DNA from: Flavobacterium nitrogenifigens
GTDB lineage: Bacteria; Bacteroidota; Bacteroidia; Flavobacteriales; Flavobacteriaceae
Assembly: GCF_003254565.1 (NCBI RefSeq)
Contig: NZ_QJRI01000177.1
Coordinates: 186,001-250,000 of the forward strand
DNA length: 64,000 nucleotides
Direction of reading: 5' to 3'
Notes under the pieces: generated by a model
What the model was told of the DNA's origin: nothing
What the model saw: only the letters and a program-made list of their open reading frames with translations
Database searches by the model: none
In this document: piece after piece, positions 17,401 to 25,457 of the stretch
How positions within the stretch are numbered: position 1 is the stretch's first letter
Layout of the letters: each line of letters opens with the position of its first letter
Position numbers and translations under genes: made by a program

Positions 17401-17806
17401 ATTGGCTGTTCACGAGCAAAAAGATCCATTGCTTATTTACAAATTAGAAGCTTTCAATTTGTTTAGAGGAATGTTAGACAACGTTAACAAAGAAGTTATT
17501 TCATTCTTATTCAAAGGTGATTTACCAGCTCAAAACGTTCCTGAAATTCACGAAGCAAGAGAAGTTCGTCAAAAAGAAAATTTACAATTAAGTAAAGACG
17601 AAATTCCAAACAGCGAGAGCATGAATCGTGAGGCCGGAGAAACTCAACAACGCCAAGTTACTGAAACTATCGTTAGAGATATGCCAAAAATCAACAGAAA
17701 TGATACTGTTGTAGTTCAAGAAGTTGCTACTGGTAAAACAGAAACAATGAAGTACAAAAAAGCAGAAGCTTTAATCGCTGAAGGAACTTGGATTTTAATT
17801 AACTAA
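14465..17806 (+). CDS. secA: Preprotein translocase ATPase SecA
   Basis: The motor ATPase of the general secretion pathway, which pushes unfolded preproteins through SecYEG at the cytoplasmic membrane. At 1113 residues it is longer than the E. coli form (901) because of Bacteroidota-type extensions. Walker A is in [15 protein letters not shown] near residue 193, the DEAD-like motif is in [21 protein letters not shown], and the second nucleotide-binding half carries [12 protein letters not shown] and [12 protein letters not shown]. A large insertion sits in the preprotein cross-linking region around residues 330-420. The C-terminus ends in a domain reading [20 protein letters not shown], with no CxCxSG zinc-binding tail. 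A CCCGACAG terminator follows. Confidence 0.98.
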   Translation: [1113 protein letters not shown]

Positions 17807-17838
17807 TAATTTCTATTTCAAATAGCAAACACAAGTAG

Positions 17839-17873
17839 ACCCGACAGATTTCAAAAATCTGTCGGGTTTTTCT
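17839..17873 (+). terminator. secA terminator (CCCGACAG hairpin)
   Basis: A 13-bp stem, ACCCGACAGATTT (17839-17851) with its complement (17855-17867), followed by TTTT. The CCCGACAG/CTGTCGGG core recurs in the terminators at 41027 and 44481. Confidence 0.88.
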
Positions 17874-17926
17874 TTTCTAATGCCTCCAGTTGTCCTTTTT
17901 TTTATACTAAATGACAAAAATCGTTC

Positions 17927-17954
17927 TTGTAAATAAATTTAAAATGTATTTTTG
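17927..17954 (+). promoter_or_regulatory. Promoter of the metal-uptake group
   Basis: TTG at 17927-17929, a 17-base spacer and TATTTTTG at 17947-17954. Transcription should start near 17961. This excludes the TTG at 17952 as a start codon and points to the in-frame TTG at 17979. Confidence 0.6.
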
Positions 17955-17978
17955 CTCTCGAAAACAACGAAACCTATT

Positions 17979-18356
17979 TTGAAACGACTTATCGTCATAT
18001 TTCTTTCTTGCATGCTATTAGTCCCTTCTTTTGGCAGTTTCTTTGTTTATACCTCATTCAAATTAAATCAGGAAGAAATTTCGAAAACAATCTGTGTACA
18101 ACGCAAAATGGTTTTCAATAGCTGTAATGGTCGTTGTGAACTTCAAAAAAGCTTAAAAAAATACGCAGACAACGAAAAAAGAATGCAAAACAATCTGAAA
18201 GAAAAAGCAGAAGTAGTTTACATTCAAACTTCAATCCTAAACAATTTCAAATTAACGGGACTTATCGAATCAAAAGCAAAAATTTTTGCTTCATTTGATA
18301 AAAAGCCTATTGCAATTGCAAATTCAATTTTTCACCCTCCATCCTATTTTATATAA
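17979..18356 (+). CDS. Small exported protein with C-x9-C-x3-C motif
   Basis: About 125 residues. From a TTG start at 17979 the translation opens with a basic residue pair, then a hydrophobic segment ending near VPSFGSF, so it is either secreted or anchored by one helix. Three cysteines follow in ICVQRKMVFNSCNGRCELQK (C-x9-C-x3-C), then a Lys-rich amphipathic helix. Small proteins with this ICVxR...CxGxCxLxK signature occur beside TonB receptors in Bacteroidota, which suggests metal binding, but this is inference. It lies 85 bases ahead of a TonB-dependent receptor gene and probably shares its transcript. The TTG start is chosen from the promoter position and the signal-peptide shape. Confidence 0.68.
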   Translation: MKRLIVIFLSCMLLVPSFGSFFVYTSFKLNQEEISKTICVQRKMVFNSCNGRCELQKSLKKYADNEKRMQNNLKEKAEVVYIQTSILNNFKLTGLIESKAKIFASFDKKPIAIANSIFHPPSYFI

Positions 18357-18441
18357 ATTTTAAAAAGTCAAAATTCTAAGACTTGTAGTTTGCTTACGGC
18401 CTAAATCCTATAGCTTACAGCTTTAATTTATATAATTCAAA

Positions 18442-20598
18442 ATGAAAAAAATATACTTTACCCTATTAATCATAGGGCAATGTGTCTTTGCACAAAACAA
18501 AACCGAGCAAGACACAACAAAGCAAGAACTTGAAAATGTTTTTGTAACGGCAAATCGTACAGCAACTTTGAGAAAAGAAACTCCAGTTGCCATCAGTAAA
18601 TTGACAGCAAAAACTATTAATGAAACCAAGGCTACAGCAGTTTACGAAATCATAAATAAAACTCCCGGAGTCTTGATGGTAAATCTAGGAAACGAACAGC
18701 ACATGATGTCTATTCGTCAGCCTATGACCACAAATGCTTATTATTTATATCTGGAAGACGGATTGCCAATTCGTCCAATGGGAATTTTCAACCACAATGC
18801 ATTATTGGAAATAAATCAATACAATCTGCAAAGTATTGAAGTTGTGAAAGGTCCTGTTTCTTCTTTATACGGGCCAGAAGCTGTTGGCGGAACTATTAAT
18901 TTAATTTCGATAAAACCTCCTGTTGATCCTGAGTTTAAATTCGGGATCCAAGCTGATAATTATGGTTACAGAAGATTTCAGGCCGCAGGTGGCGCCACAA
19001 TTGGAAAAGTTGGTTTTCATATTGCAGGAATTTCTAGTTTGCAAGAAAATGGCTGGATGACTTATTCTGATTACAATAAAGATAATTTGAATGCTAGAAT
19101 TGATTACAACATCTCGTCTTCTACCCGACTGATCAGCAGTACGATGTATGGAAAATATTATTCTGACATGAGCGGAACTGTTAACGAGGAAGCTTTCAAC
19201 AACAGAACTTATAAAAGCACTTCTGATTTCACGTATAGAAAATCAGATGCCTTACGAACTCGTTTAACATTAGAACATGACTGGAATAGCAATTCTAGCA
19301 GTTACATTACTGCTTATTTACGTGACAATAAATTAGGTCAAAATCCATCATACGGAATCAAATGGAGTCCGACTGTAAATCCAACAGCAGCCAAAGGTGA
19401 AGTAAATTCAAACAACTTTAAAAGCTATGGCGCAATCGGACAGCACACTCAAAAGTTTGATTTTTTAAGCACCAAACTTGCGGCTGGAGCTTTATATGAT
19501 TATTCTCCTGTAACGTATTGGTCGTATGTAATTGATTTAAAAGCCAATTTGAATCCAGGACAGCCAGGAAAACAAACGGTAGATTCGTATGAAATCATTG
19601 CCGAACATCCTGATTCTAAACTTTCAGATTATACGGCCGATATTTTTAACACTGCGGGTTATGCGCAAATTAGTTTCAATCCAATTGAGAAATTAATTGT
19701 TACTGTTGGCGGACGTTATGACAATATGAAAGTGAATTATGATAATGCCATTGATCTTTCTACAGGAAGCAAAGTATATGACAAATTTACTTTTAAAGCT
19801 GGAGCTAATTACAATCCTGTAGAATTTGCGGGGTTTTATGGCAATTATTCTCAAGGTTTTGCGCCTCCGGGAATTACTTCAATTTTCAGAGCTAAACCCG
19901 GAACCGGTGGTACATCTGGTGTTCCTGCTGAATTTTATTACAACCTAAAACCTGCAGATTTTGATAATTATGAAATTGGCGGATGGCTTTCTTTCTTCCA
20001 AAACAAATTAAACTTTGATTATGCATTTTATTATATGGAAGGAAAAAATGAATTATTAAACATCAAACTTCCAGATAATTCTACAGATTATCGCTCGGCA
20101 GGAGAAACGCGTCATAAAGGAATCGAGTTTGGTGCTTCATACAAACCATCAAAACAATTCAATATTCGTCTTGGTGGTACATACGCGCAACATACTTATA
20201 TTGATTTTAAACTTTCAGATAAACCATCAGATCCTATTCAGGATTTAAACGGAAAAGAAATGCCTTCAGCTCCAAAATGGTCTGGAAATTCAGAAGTTAC
20301 TTATTATCCGAACTGGCTTCCAAATTTGAGAACTTCAATCGAATGGCAACTCGTAGGCAGTTATTATCAAGATCAAATCAATACGGTAAAATATGACGGC
20401 TATAACATTTTCAATGCCCGAATTGGTTATCAATGGAAAAAAATTGAGGTTTATGGAAATGTGCTAAATCTTACTGACAAATTGTACGCTTACAATGTTA
20501 CCAGAACCAATGTTGCCAATGCTCAGCCAACTTATACTGCCGCAGCACCTAGAACTTTTGTATTCGGAATTCAATATAATTTTTCATTAAAAAAATAA
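18442..20598 (+). CDS. TonB-dependent outer membrane receptor
   Basis: A 718-residue outer membrane transporter. A signal peptide ends near VFAQ at about residue 19. The plug domain (about residues 35-150) opens with LENVFVTANRTA and contains IEVVKGPVSSLYGPEAVGGTINLI. A 22-strand barrel follows, ending in the terminal aromatic strand TFVFGIQYNFSLKK. It lacks the CarboxypepD_reg-like domain of SusC-type receptors, so a small ligand such as a siderophore, haem or metal complex is more likely than a glycan. The upstream Cys-rich small protein and downstream PepSY protein support iron or copper uptake. The substrate is not readable from the sequence. Confidence 0.92.
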   Translation: MKKIYFTLLIIGQCVFAQNKTEQDTTKQELENVFVTANRTATLRKETPVAISKLTAKTINETKATAVYEIINKTPGVLMVNLGNEQHMMSIRQPMTTNAYYLYLEDGLPIRPMGIFNHNALLEINQYNLQSIEVVKGPVSSLYGPEAVGGTINLISIKPPVDPEFKFGIQADNYGYRRFQAAGGATIGKVGFHIAGISSLQENGWMTYSDYNKDNLNARIDYNISSSTRLISSTMYGKYYSDMSGTVNEEAFNNRTYKSTSDFTYRKSDALRTRLTLEHDWNSNSSSYITAYLRDNKLGQNPSYGIKWSPTVNPTAAKGEVNSNNFKSYGAIGQHTQKFDFLSTKLAAGALYDYSPVTYWSYVIDLKANLNPGQPGKQTVDSYEIIAEHPDSKLSDYTADIFNTAGYAQISFNPIEKLIVTVGGRYDNMKVNYDNAIDLSTGSKVYDKFTFKAGANYNPVEFAGFYGNYSQGFAPPGITSIFRAKPGTGGTSGVPAEFYYNLKPADFDNYEIGGWLSFFQNKLNFDYAFYYMEGKNELLNIKLPDNSTDYRSAGETRHKGIEFGASYKPSKQFNIRLGGTYAQHTYIDFKLSDKPSDPIQDLNGKEMPSAPKWSGNSEVTYYPNWLPNLRTSIEWQLVGSYYQDQINTVKYDGYNIFNARIGYQWKKIEVYGNVLNLTDKLYAYNVTRTNVANAQPTYTAAAPRTFVFGIQYNFSLKK

Positions 20599-20604
20599 TA
20601 TTTA

Positions 20605-20666
20605 GCCACAGATTAAAATGATTAACACAGATTAAATAATCTTTTCTAATCTTTTAAATCTGTGGC
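20605..20666. repeat. Inverted repeat GCCACAGATT...AATCTGTGGC
   Basis: A 62-base imperfect palindrome in the gap between the receptor and PepSY genes. The outer 10 bases are perfect complements, and the inner part repeats GATTAA/TTAATC words. It may attenuate transcription between the two genes. Confidence 0.7.
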
Positions 20667-20680
20667 AAAAAAAATTAACT

Positions 20681-22288
20681 ATGAGTAAAGAAACACATAA
20701 AAAATCTTCGCAAATCCCGAAGACTTTCGGGACCAAATTCATCAAAAGAGTCAAACAAAACATGTACAAATGGCATCGTGTTATTGGGTTGATTACAATT
20801 GTTCCTGTAATTTTCTGGACATTTTCTGGTTTGATGCATCCATTTATGGCGCACTTTTTCAAACCTGAAATTGCTCATGACAAAATCGAACAAGCCATTA
20901 TCGATAAAAATCAATTGCATTATTCTATTCAGGAAGTTTTACTGAAAAATGAAATATCGCAATTCAAAAATTTTAGAATTGTCACTTTTAATAATTCAAC
21001 TTATTATCAAGTAAAAACTATTCTTGGCGAGCTTTGGTATTATGATGCCTCAAATGCTAAAAAACTAGAAAACGGAGATAAAAAATACGCTGAATGGCTG
21101 TCTCGTTATTTCTTAGATGACCAAAAAAATCCTGTAAAACACAGCGAAGTTGTAACCGAATTTACCTCACAATACAAATATGTAAATCGTTATTTGCCTG
21201 TTTATAAATTAAGTTTTGATCGCCCCGATGGTATGCAGGTATATGTAGAAACCTCATCTAGTAAATTGGCAACTTATAATCCGATTTCTAGACAAGCTTT
21301 TATATGGTTTTTCGACACATTTCATAACTGGTCTTTTATAGATGCCATAAGCAACAATAGCATCCGAATTATTACGATGATTTTTTTATTATCAGTTATT
21401 GGATTTTCTGCCTTGAGCGGTATTCTAATCTATGGTTTGCTTTGGAAACAATTCAAAAAAACAGATAGTTTAACGCCAAAAAAAGGATTGAGAAAATACC
21501 ATCGTCAAATTGGAATCTGGGTTTCGCTTTTCACTTTGACTTTTGCTTTTAGCGGTGCGTATCATGCTACTACAAAATGGGCGCCTTACACGTTATCGCA
21601 AATGGTTTACGAACCGACTTTTGTGACCAAAGAAATTCCTAATGCAAACAATAATTTTAATGTAGATTGGAATCGTTTTCAAAACATCAGTTTAATTACA
21701 TTGAATGACACGACTTATTACAGATGTCAATTGCTTGAAAAGGAAACAAAAAGATTCAAAATACCAAAATCAGATTCGAAATGGAATAAAAAAGAAGATT
21801 CAAAATCTGAAGTGGTTTACATTAATGCAACAACAAATAAAGTTGCACCAAATCTGGATTTGGAATATGCTGAGTTTTTAGCTTATTATTTTACTGACGG
21901 AGCTCCAAAAGCTTCTTGTTGTGAAATGATTGATACTTCAGAAGATGATTCTCAACCTTCTTTTGAAAATATAAAATTGCTTGAGTCAAAAGTTTTAACC
22001 GATTTTGATAGCAGAGAATATGGTTTTGTAAACAAAAGGCTTCCTGTCGTGAAATTGGCCTATGACACGCCAGAAAAAACAACTTATTTTATTGAAACCT
22101 CAACATCAAGATTGGCTGCAGTTGTCAATAATTCAGATCGAGTTGAAGGCTATTCTTTTGCCATTCTTCATAAATTTTTATTTATGGATTGGGCAGGAAA
22201 AAATATTCATGATCTGGCAACAGTTTTAGCTGCTTTGTCGATTCTAATTGTTAGCATTTTAGGTTTTGTTCTTTTTCTGAAAAAGTAA
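20681..22288 (+). CDS. PepSY-associated membrane protein
   Basis: A 535-residue inner membrane protein with four or more helices arranged as in the PepSY_TM family: one near residues 30-50 (WHRVIGLITIVPVIFWTFSGLMH), another after residue 225, the repeat HRQIGIWVSLFTLTFAFSGAYH near 265-290 and a final helix at the C-terminus. Paired His residues in the helices could bind haem. Two large periplasmic segments look like PepSY domains. Such proteins accompany TonB receptors for iron and are proposed ferric reductases. An unusual Cys-Cys pair (KASCCEMIDTSEDD) sits in the second periplasmic segment near residue 407. Confidence 0.87.
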   Translation: MSKETHKKSSQIPKTFGTKFIKRVKQNMYKWHRVIGLITIVPVIFWTFSGLMHPFMAHFFKPEIAHDKIEQAIIDKNQLHYSIQEVLLKNEISQFKNFRIVTFNNSTYYQVKTILGELWYYDASNAKKLENGDKKYAEWLSRYFLDDQKNPVKHSEVVTEFTSQYKYVNRYLPVYKLSFDRPDGMQVYVETSSSKLATYNPISRQAFIWFFDTFHNWSFIDAISNNSIRIITMIFLLSVIGFSALSGILIYGLLWKQFKKTDSLTPKKGLRKYHRQIGIWVSLFTLTFAFSGAYHATTKWAPYTLSQMVYEPTFVTKEIPNANNNFNVDWNRFQNISLITLNDTTYYRCQLLEKETKRFKIPKSDSKWNKKEDSKSEVVYINATTNKVAPNLDLEYAEFLAYYFTDGAPKASCCEMIDTSEDDSQPSFENIKLLESKVLTDFDSREYGFVNKRLPVVKLAYDTPEKTTYFIETSTSRLAAVVNNSDRVEGYSFAILHKFLFMDWAGKNIHDLATVLAALSILIVSILGFVLFLKK

Positions 22289-22294
22289 ATAAAA

Positions 22295-22369
22295 GGTTCT
22301 GAGGCACTAAGATTCTAAGGTTCTAAGAAAAAAACTTAGCATCTCAGAATCTTAGCATCTTAGAACCTT
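22295..22369. repeat. Period-8 CTTAG hairpin
   Basis: Left arm 22295-22327 carries CTAAGATT-type words and right arm 22335-22369 carries the complementary CTTAGNAT words. Both are in 8-base register and are separated by an A-rich loop. It lies between the converging PepSY and trmH genes. Confidence 0.85.
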
Positions 22370-22375
22370 AAAAAA

Positions 22376-23038
22376 TTATTTCGGATTATCTTGGTAATAA
22401 CGAGCTTCTATTCTTTTAATATCTCGAATTGAGTTTTTAGCCCAATCTAAACGTTTTACCAAAATTTCTTCTTCAGACAATTTCCAATCGATATCAGATC
22501 TTCTAAGTCTGTTCGTTAAGCTTTGAATGATAATTGCGGCAGAAACAGAAATATTTAAACTTTCTGTGAAACCTACCATTGGTATTTTTAAGAAACCATC
22601 GGCGTTGTCCATAATTTCTTTTGACAAACCTTCTTTTTCAGTTCCGAAGAATAAGGCGCTTGGTTTTGTAATATCGAAATCTTCCAACATGCAGTCTTTC
22701 TCGTGTGGAGTTGTTGCAATAATTTGATATCCTTTACTTCTCAAATCAGAAAGACATCCTGACACCGAATCAAATCGATTAATGTCAACCCATTTTTGCG
22801 CACCTAAAGCAATTTCTTTATCGATTCTTTTTCCAAAACGCTGCTCAATTACATTTAATTCCTGAATTCCAAAAACTTCGCAGCTTCGCATTACTGCGCT
22901 TGTATTATGCATCTGATAAACATCTTCTACTGCAACTGTAAAATGTTTTGTTCTATTTTCTAGTACTTTTAAAAAATTAGCTTTTCTATTATCAGTTAAT
23001 ATGTTTTCTAAGAATGCGAGATAATCTAAATCAATCAT
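22376..23038 (-). CDS. trmH: tRNA (guanosine-2'-O-)-methyltransferase, SpoU family
   Basis: A 220-residue SPOUT-class RNA 2'-O-ribose methyltransferase. Motif 1 is NTSAVMRSCEVFG near residue 44, motif 2 is LFFGTEKEGLSKE near residue 130, and motif 3 is GFTESLNISVSAAI near residue 157; these form the knotted SAM-binding site. The single domain with basic N- and C-terminal extensions matches TrmH, which methylates G18 in the D-loop of tRNA, rather than the longer rRNA enzyme RlmB. It is 61 bases downstream of the sulfotransferase gene but has its own promoter element. Confidence 0.88.
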   Translation of the reverse strand: MIDLDYLAFLENILTDNRKANFLKVLENRTKHFTVAVEDVYQMHNTSAVMRSCEVFGIQELNVIEQRFGKRIDKEIALGAQKWVDINRFDSVSGCLSDLRSKGYQIIATTPHEKDCMLEDFDITKPSALFFGTEKEGLSKEIMDNADGFLKIPMVGFTESLNISVSAAIIIQSLTNRLRRSDIDWKLSEEEILVKRLDWAKNSIRDIKRIEARYYQDNPK

Positions 23039-23055
23039 TTTATTTAAGTTTGGCG

Positions 23056-23063
23056 CAAAAATA
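23056..23063 (-). promoter_or_regulatory. Promoter -7 element of trmH
   Basis: TATTTTTG on the minus strand, 18 bases ahead of the ATG at 23038. A -33 TTG is not evident. Confidence 0.45.
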
Positions 23064-23099
23064 CATAAATTAAAGAGAAAGACGTCTTCGTCTAAATTT

Positions 23100-24068
23100 T
23101 CAACGCGCTAAATCTTCAATGAAATTGGCATTAAGCTTTTCATGAAGCAGATTAACTTCACTCAAATTCACAGACAAAACATCATCTTTATAAGAGTCTC
23201 CCGTAAAAACAGCATTTTCATTTTTAGAATGCTTTTTAAGACGCTCCAACATTAGATTTATTTCGTTTTCAGAAAAATCGACATCAATAAAAGATACAAA
23301 TCGTTCAATGACATTTTTCATTCCATCATTGTAATTGAGCATAATTACATTGTTGTCAATTTCATAAAAATCCAGAAAACCTTGAAAATACTTTTCTAAA
23401 ACCAAAGCTTGATATTGCTGTAAACTCAGCTCTTGAATTTCTTTAGAAGCAATTCCAAAAACGCTTGACGGAATTATATTTGGCACCATATGCATACCCG
23501 CTTGCTTTTGATGCGATCTTAAAACTTCTCCTGGATTTCGATATAATAACGCGAAAGGAATTTCAGGAAAAACCGACCTAAGATAAGAAGCCTTAAAAAT
23601 ACTCCAAGCATCCAGCTTTATAATGAGATTCTTTTGTTCTGGAAATCTCTTCTGACCAAGCAATCTAATAACCGATTCGAGCAAAACCGTTTTGGTATCT
23701 TCATCAAAAAAATTACTTCTTAAAATATCATCAATAATAGGAGCCTCAGAAACCATAATGTTTTCTGCTGAAGTTGCCAAAGACTGACTCAACATAGTAG
23801 ATCCGCATCTTGAGACATGAAAAACCAATCCTTTCAATTCTACAAAATCTAGTTTTTTAGACCAATCAATCAGATTTTCTGGTGTGCTTACTAATTTAAA
23901 CGGCTTTGAATTATAGTTATGACTTTTACATTTCGCAATTGTTTCTTCAAAAAAAGGATCTGCAAAAGGAATGTCCGAAAAATAAATCCATTCAAAATAA
24001 ACTTCGTTTTCTTTTTCAATCAGTTTAATCGGAATCCAATTTGAAATAAAATCTTTTACATTTTCCAT
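23100..24068 (-). CDS. Sulfotransferase family protein
   Basis: A 322-residue cytoplasmic protein. The 5'-phosphosulfate-binding loop is VFHVSRCGSTMLSQSL near residue 82, and the 3'-phosphate-binding region is FALLYRNPGEVLRSHQ near residue 175. These are the hallmarks of PAPS-dependent sulfotransferases. The substrate could be a lipid, glycan or peptide. It is the last gene of a three-gene cassette, one base downstream of the hydroxylase gene and behind an APS kinase that would make its PAPS donor. This close packing argues for a dedicated sulfation pathway. Confidence 0.85.
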   Translation of the reverse strand: MENVKDFISNWIPIKLIEKENEVYFEWIYFSDIPFADPFFEETIAKCKSHNYNSKPFKLVSTPENLIDWSKKLDFVELKGLVFHVSRCGSTMLSQSLATSAENIMVSEAPIIDDILRSNFFDEDTKTVLLESVIRLLGQKRFPEQKNLIIKLDAWSIFKASYLRSVFPEIPFALLYRNPGEVLRSHQKQAGMHMVPNIIPSSVFGIASKEIQELSLQQYQALVLEKYFQGFLDFYEIDNNVIMLNYNDGMKNVIERFVSFIDVDFSENEINLMLERLKKHSKNENAVFTGDSYKDDVLSVNLSEVNLLHEKLNANFIEDLAR

Positions 24069-24069
24069 C

Positions 24070-24759
24070 TTACGAGTTCATTTGTGATTGAAGTTCGGCA
24101 ATAATTTTAGCATTAGTTTCAGATGGATTTCTTGAAAGCTCCTCAATAATCTGCTGTTTTACCTCATCTGAATACTGCATTTTGGGCACAAAATTCACAT
24201 CAAAACCCATTTTAGAAAACAATTTATCAGACCAATCATTTCTTATGCAATCGAGCGTTAAGTGAATTCTAGGTTCTGAACTTTTATTCTGAACACTATG
24301 CGGTAATTGAAAATTGGCATACCAGCATTCTCCCATTTTCATTGGAACTAGTTTTTTATCTACATAAAAATAAACTTCAGAGTTCGTAACAATAGGAACA
24401 TGAATCCTGAAAAAACCATCTTCATACGAAGTATCATTATCTACGTGTTCTTTAATCTCACTATCAGGACCGAGCCTTAACAATCTTACAGTTTCCTTTT
24501 CGCACTCAAACCAATCCATTATTTCTTTAAAATAAGGACAATTGTCAAGCAAAGGCGTATTTTTATATTCTTTATCAGCAAAAGAAAGTATATCGGTTTC
24601 TAAACCAGATTGTGATCGCAAAGAAACACTTGTCCATTTTCCTTCATAGCGATAGGTATTAAAGTGCGGTGTCCATAAATTAGTTTCGCAAGTCAATAAA
24701 TCGTTTTGCAGTTTTTCTATCGAAAAAGAAATGGGAAGCTGACAAGAAGAAGGATTCAT
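24070..24759 (-). CDS. Aspartyl/asparaginyl beta-hydroxylase-like protein
   Basis: A 229-residue member of the Fe(II)/2-oxoglutarate-dependent cupin-fold hydroxylases. The metal and cosubstrate residues appear as HVDNDTSY (first His, near residue 117), IHVPIVTN, and the second His with an Arg in LPHSVQNKSSEPRIHLTLD near residue 175. As in the family, the Fe site lacks an obvious acidic ligand. The C-terminal 50 residues are helical and specific to this group. The ATG overlaps the stop of the APS kinase gene by four bases (ATGA), so translation is coupled. The likely product is a hydroxylated peptide or small molecule; the substrate is unknown. Confidence 0.84.
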   Translation of the reverse strand: MNPSSCQLPISFSIEKLQNDLLTCETNLWTPHFNTYRYEGKWTSVSLRSQSGLETDILSFADKEYKNTPLLDNCPYFKEIMDWFECEKETVRLLRLGPDSEIKEHVDNDTSYEDGFFRIHVPIVTNSEVYFYVDKKLVPMKMGECWYANFQLPHSVQNKSSEPRIHLTLDCIRNDWSDKLFSKMGFDVNFVPKMQYSDEVKQQIIEELSRNPSETNAKIIAELQSQMNS

Positions 24760-25292
24760 AAACTTTGAAAATTTAAATTGCTAATTATAAAATTGTACAG
24801 TTTATTGGCAGAAACCGAAACCGTTTCTGAATCTGTTTTTAATACTAAATCTGCTTTTTCCGGAATTTCAAAAACATCACTTATCCCCGTAAAACTTCTA
24901 ATTTTATTTTGATCGTGATCTGGCAACAAAGCTCTTTTGTATAATCCCTTTGGATCTCTTTCAATCAAATTCGCAATAGAACAATCTAGAAATACTGTTT
25001 TTACAAATTCAAAAGCTCTTAATTCGTTTCTAACATTTTCATAAGGATTTATAACCGACATCAGAACGATTTTATTTTCCTCAATCATGCTTCGCCCAAC
25101 GTTAAAAAGGCGTCGTACATTTTCGCAACGGTCTTCTTTAGAAAATCCTAAATCTTTACAGATTGTCTGCCTGTAAACATCGCCATCTACTATTTCAGCT
25201 TCGTAATTGTTTTGAAGCAATAAATGTCTGACATTCTCCGCCAATGTTGTTTTTCCTGAACCTGACAGCCCTGTAAATTGAATTAAAATCAT
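24756..25292 (-). CDS. cysC: Adenylyl-sulfate (APS) kinase
   Basis: A 178-residue P-loop kinase that phosphorylates APS to PAPS. It shows Walker A GLSGSGKTT at residues 8-16, the APS-binding DGDVYRQTICKDLGFS near residue 36, EDRCENVRR, the RDPKGLYKRA loop near 113 and FTGISDVFEIPEKADL near 132, all in CysC order. No ATP sulfurylase genes (cysD, cysN) are adjacent, so the kinase depends on APS made elsewhere, and its place beside a sulfotransferase suggests supply of PAPS for sulfation rather than for assimilation. First gene of the cassette. Confidence 0.92.
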   Translation of the reverse strand: MILIQFTGLSGSGKTTLAENVRHLLLQNNYEAEIVDGDVYRQTICKDLGFSKEDRCENVRRLFNVGRSMIEENKIVLMSVINPYENVRNELRAFEFVKTVFLDCSIANLIERDPKGLYKRALLPDHDQNKIRSFTGISDVFEIPEKADLVLKTDSETVSVSANKLYNFIISNLNFQSL

Positions 25293-25457
25293 ACTGAAAC
25301 GCTTTTACCAAACAGAACATTAAAATTAAACAATTCAGAAAGAGAGACACAGCGTATAAACCCCCATTATTTTATCCAAAAAATTGCAGTCTCTCCTTAC
25401 TATTTACTTAACATTTGAATAAAGAAATCACTATTTTTATCTTTTAAAAAACTAAGA

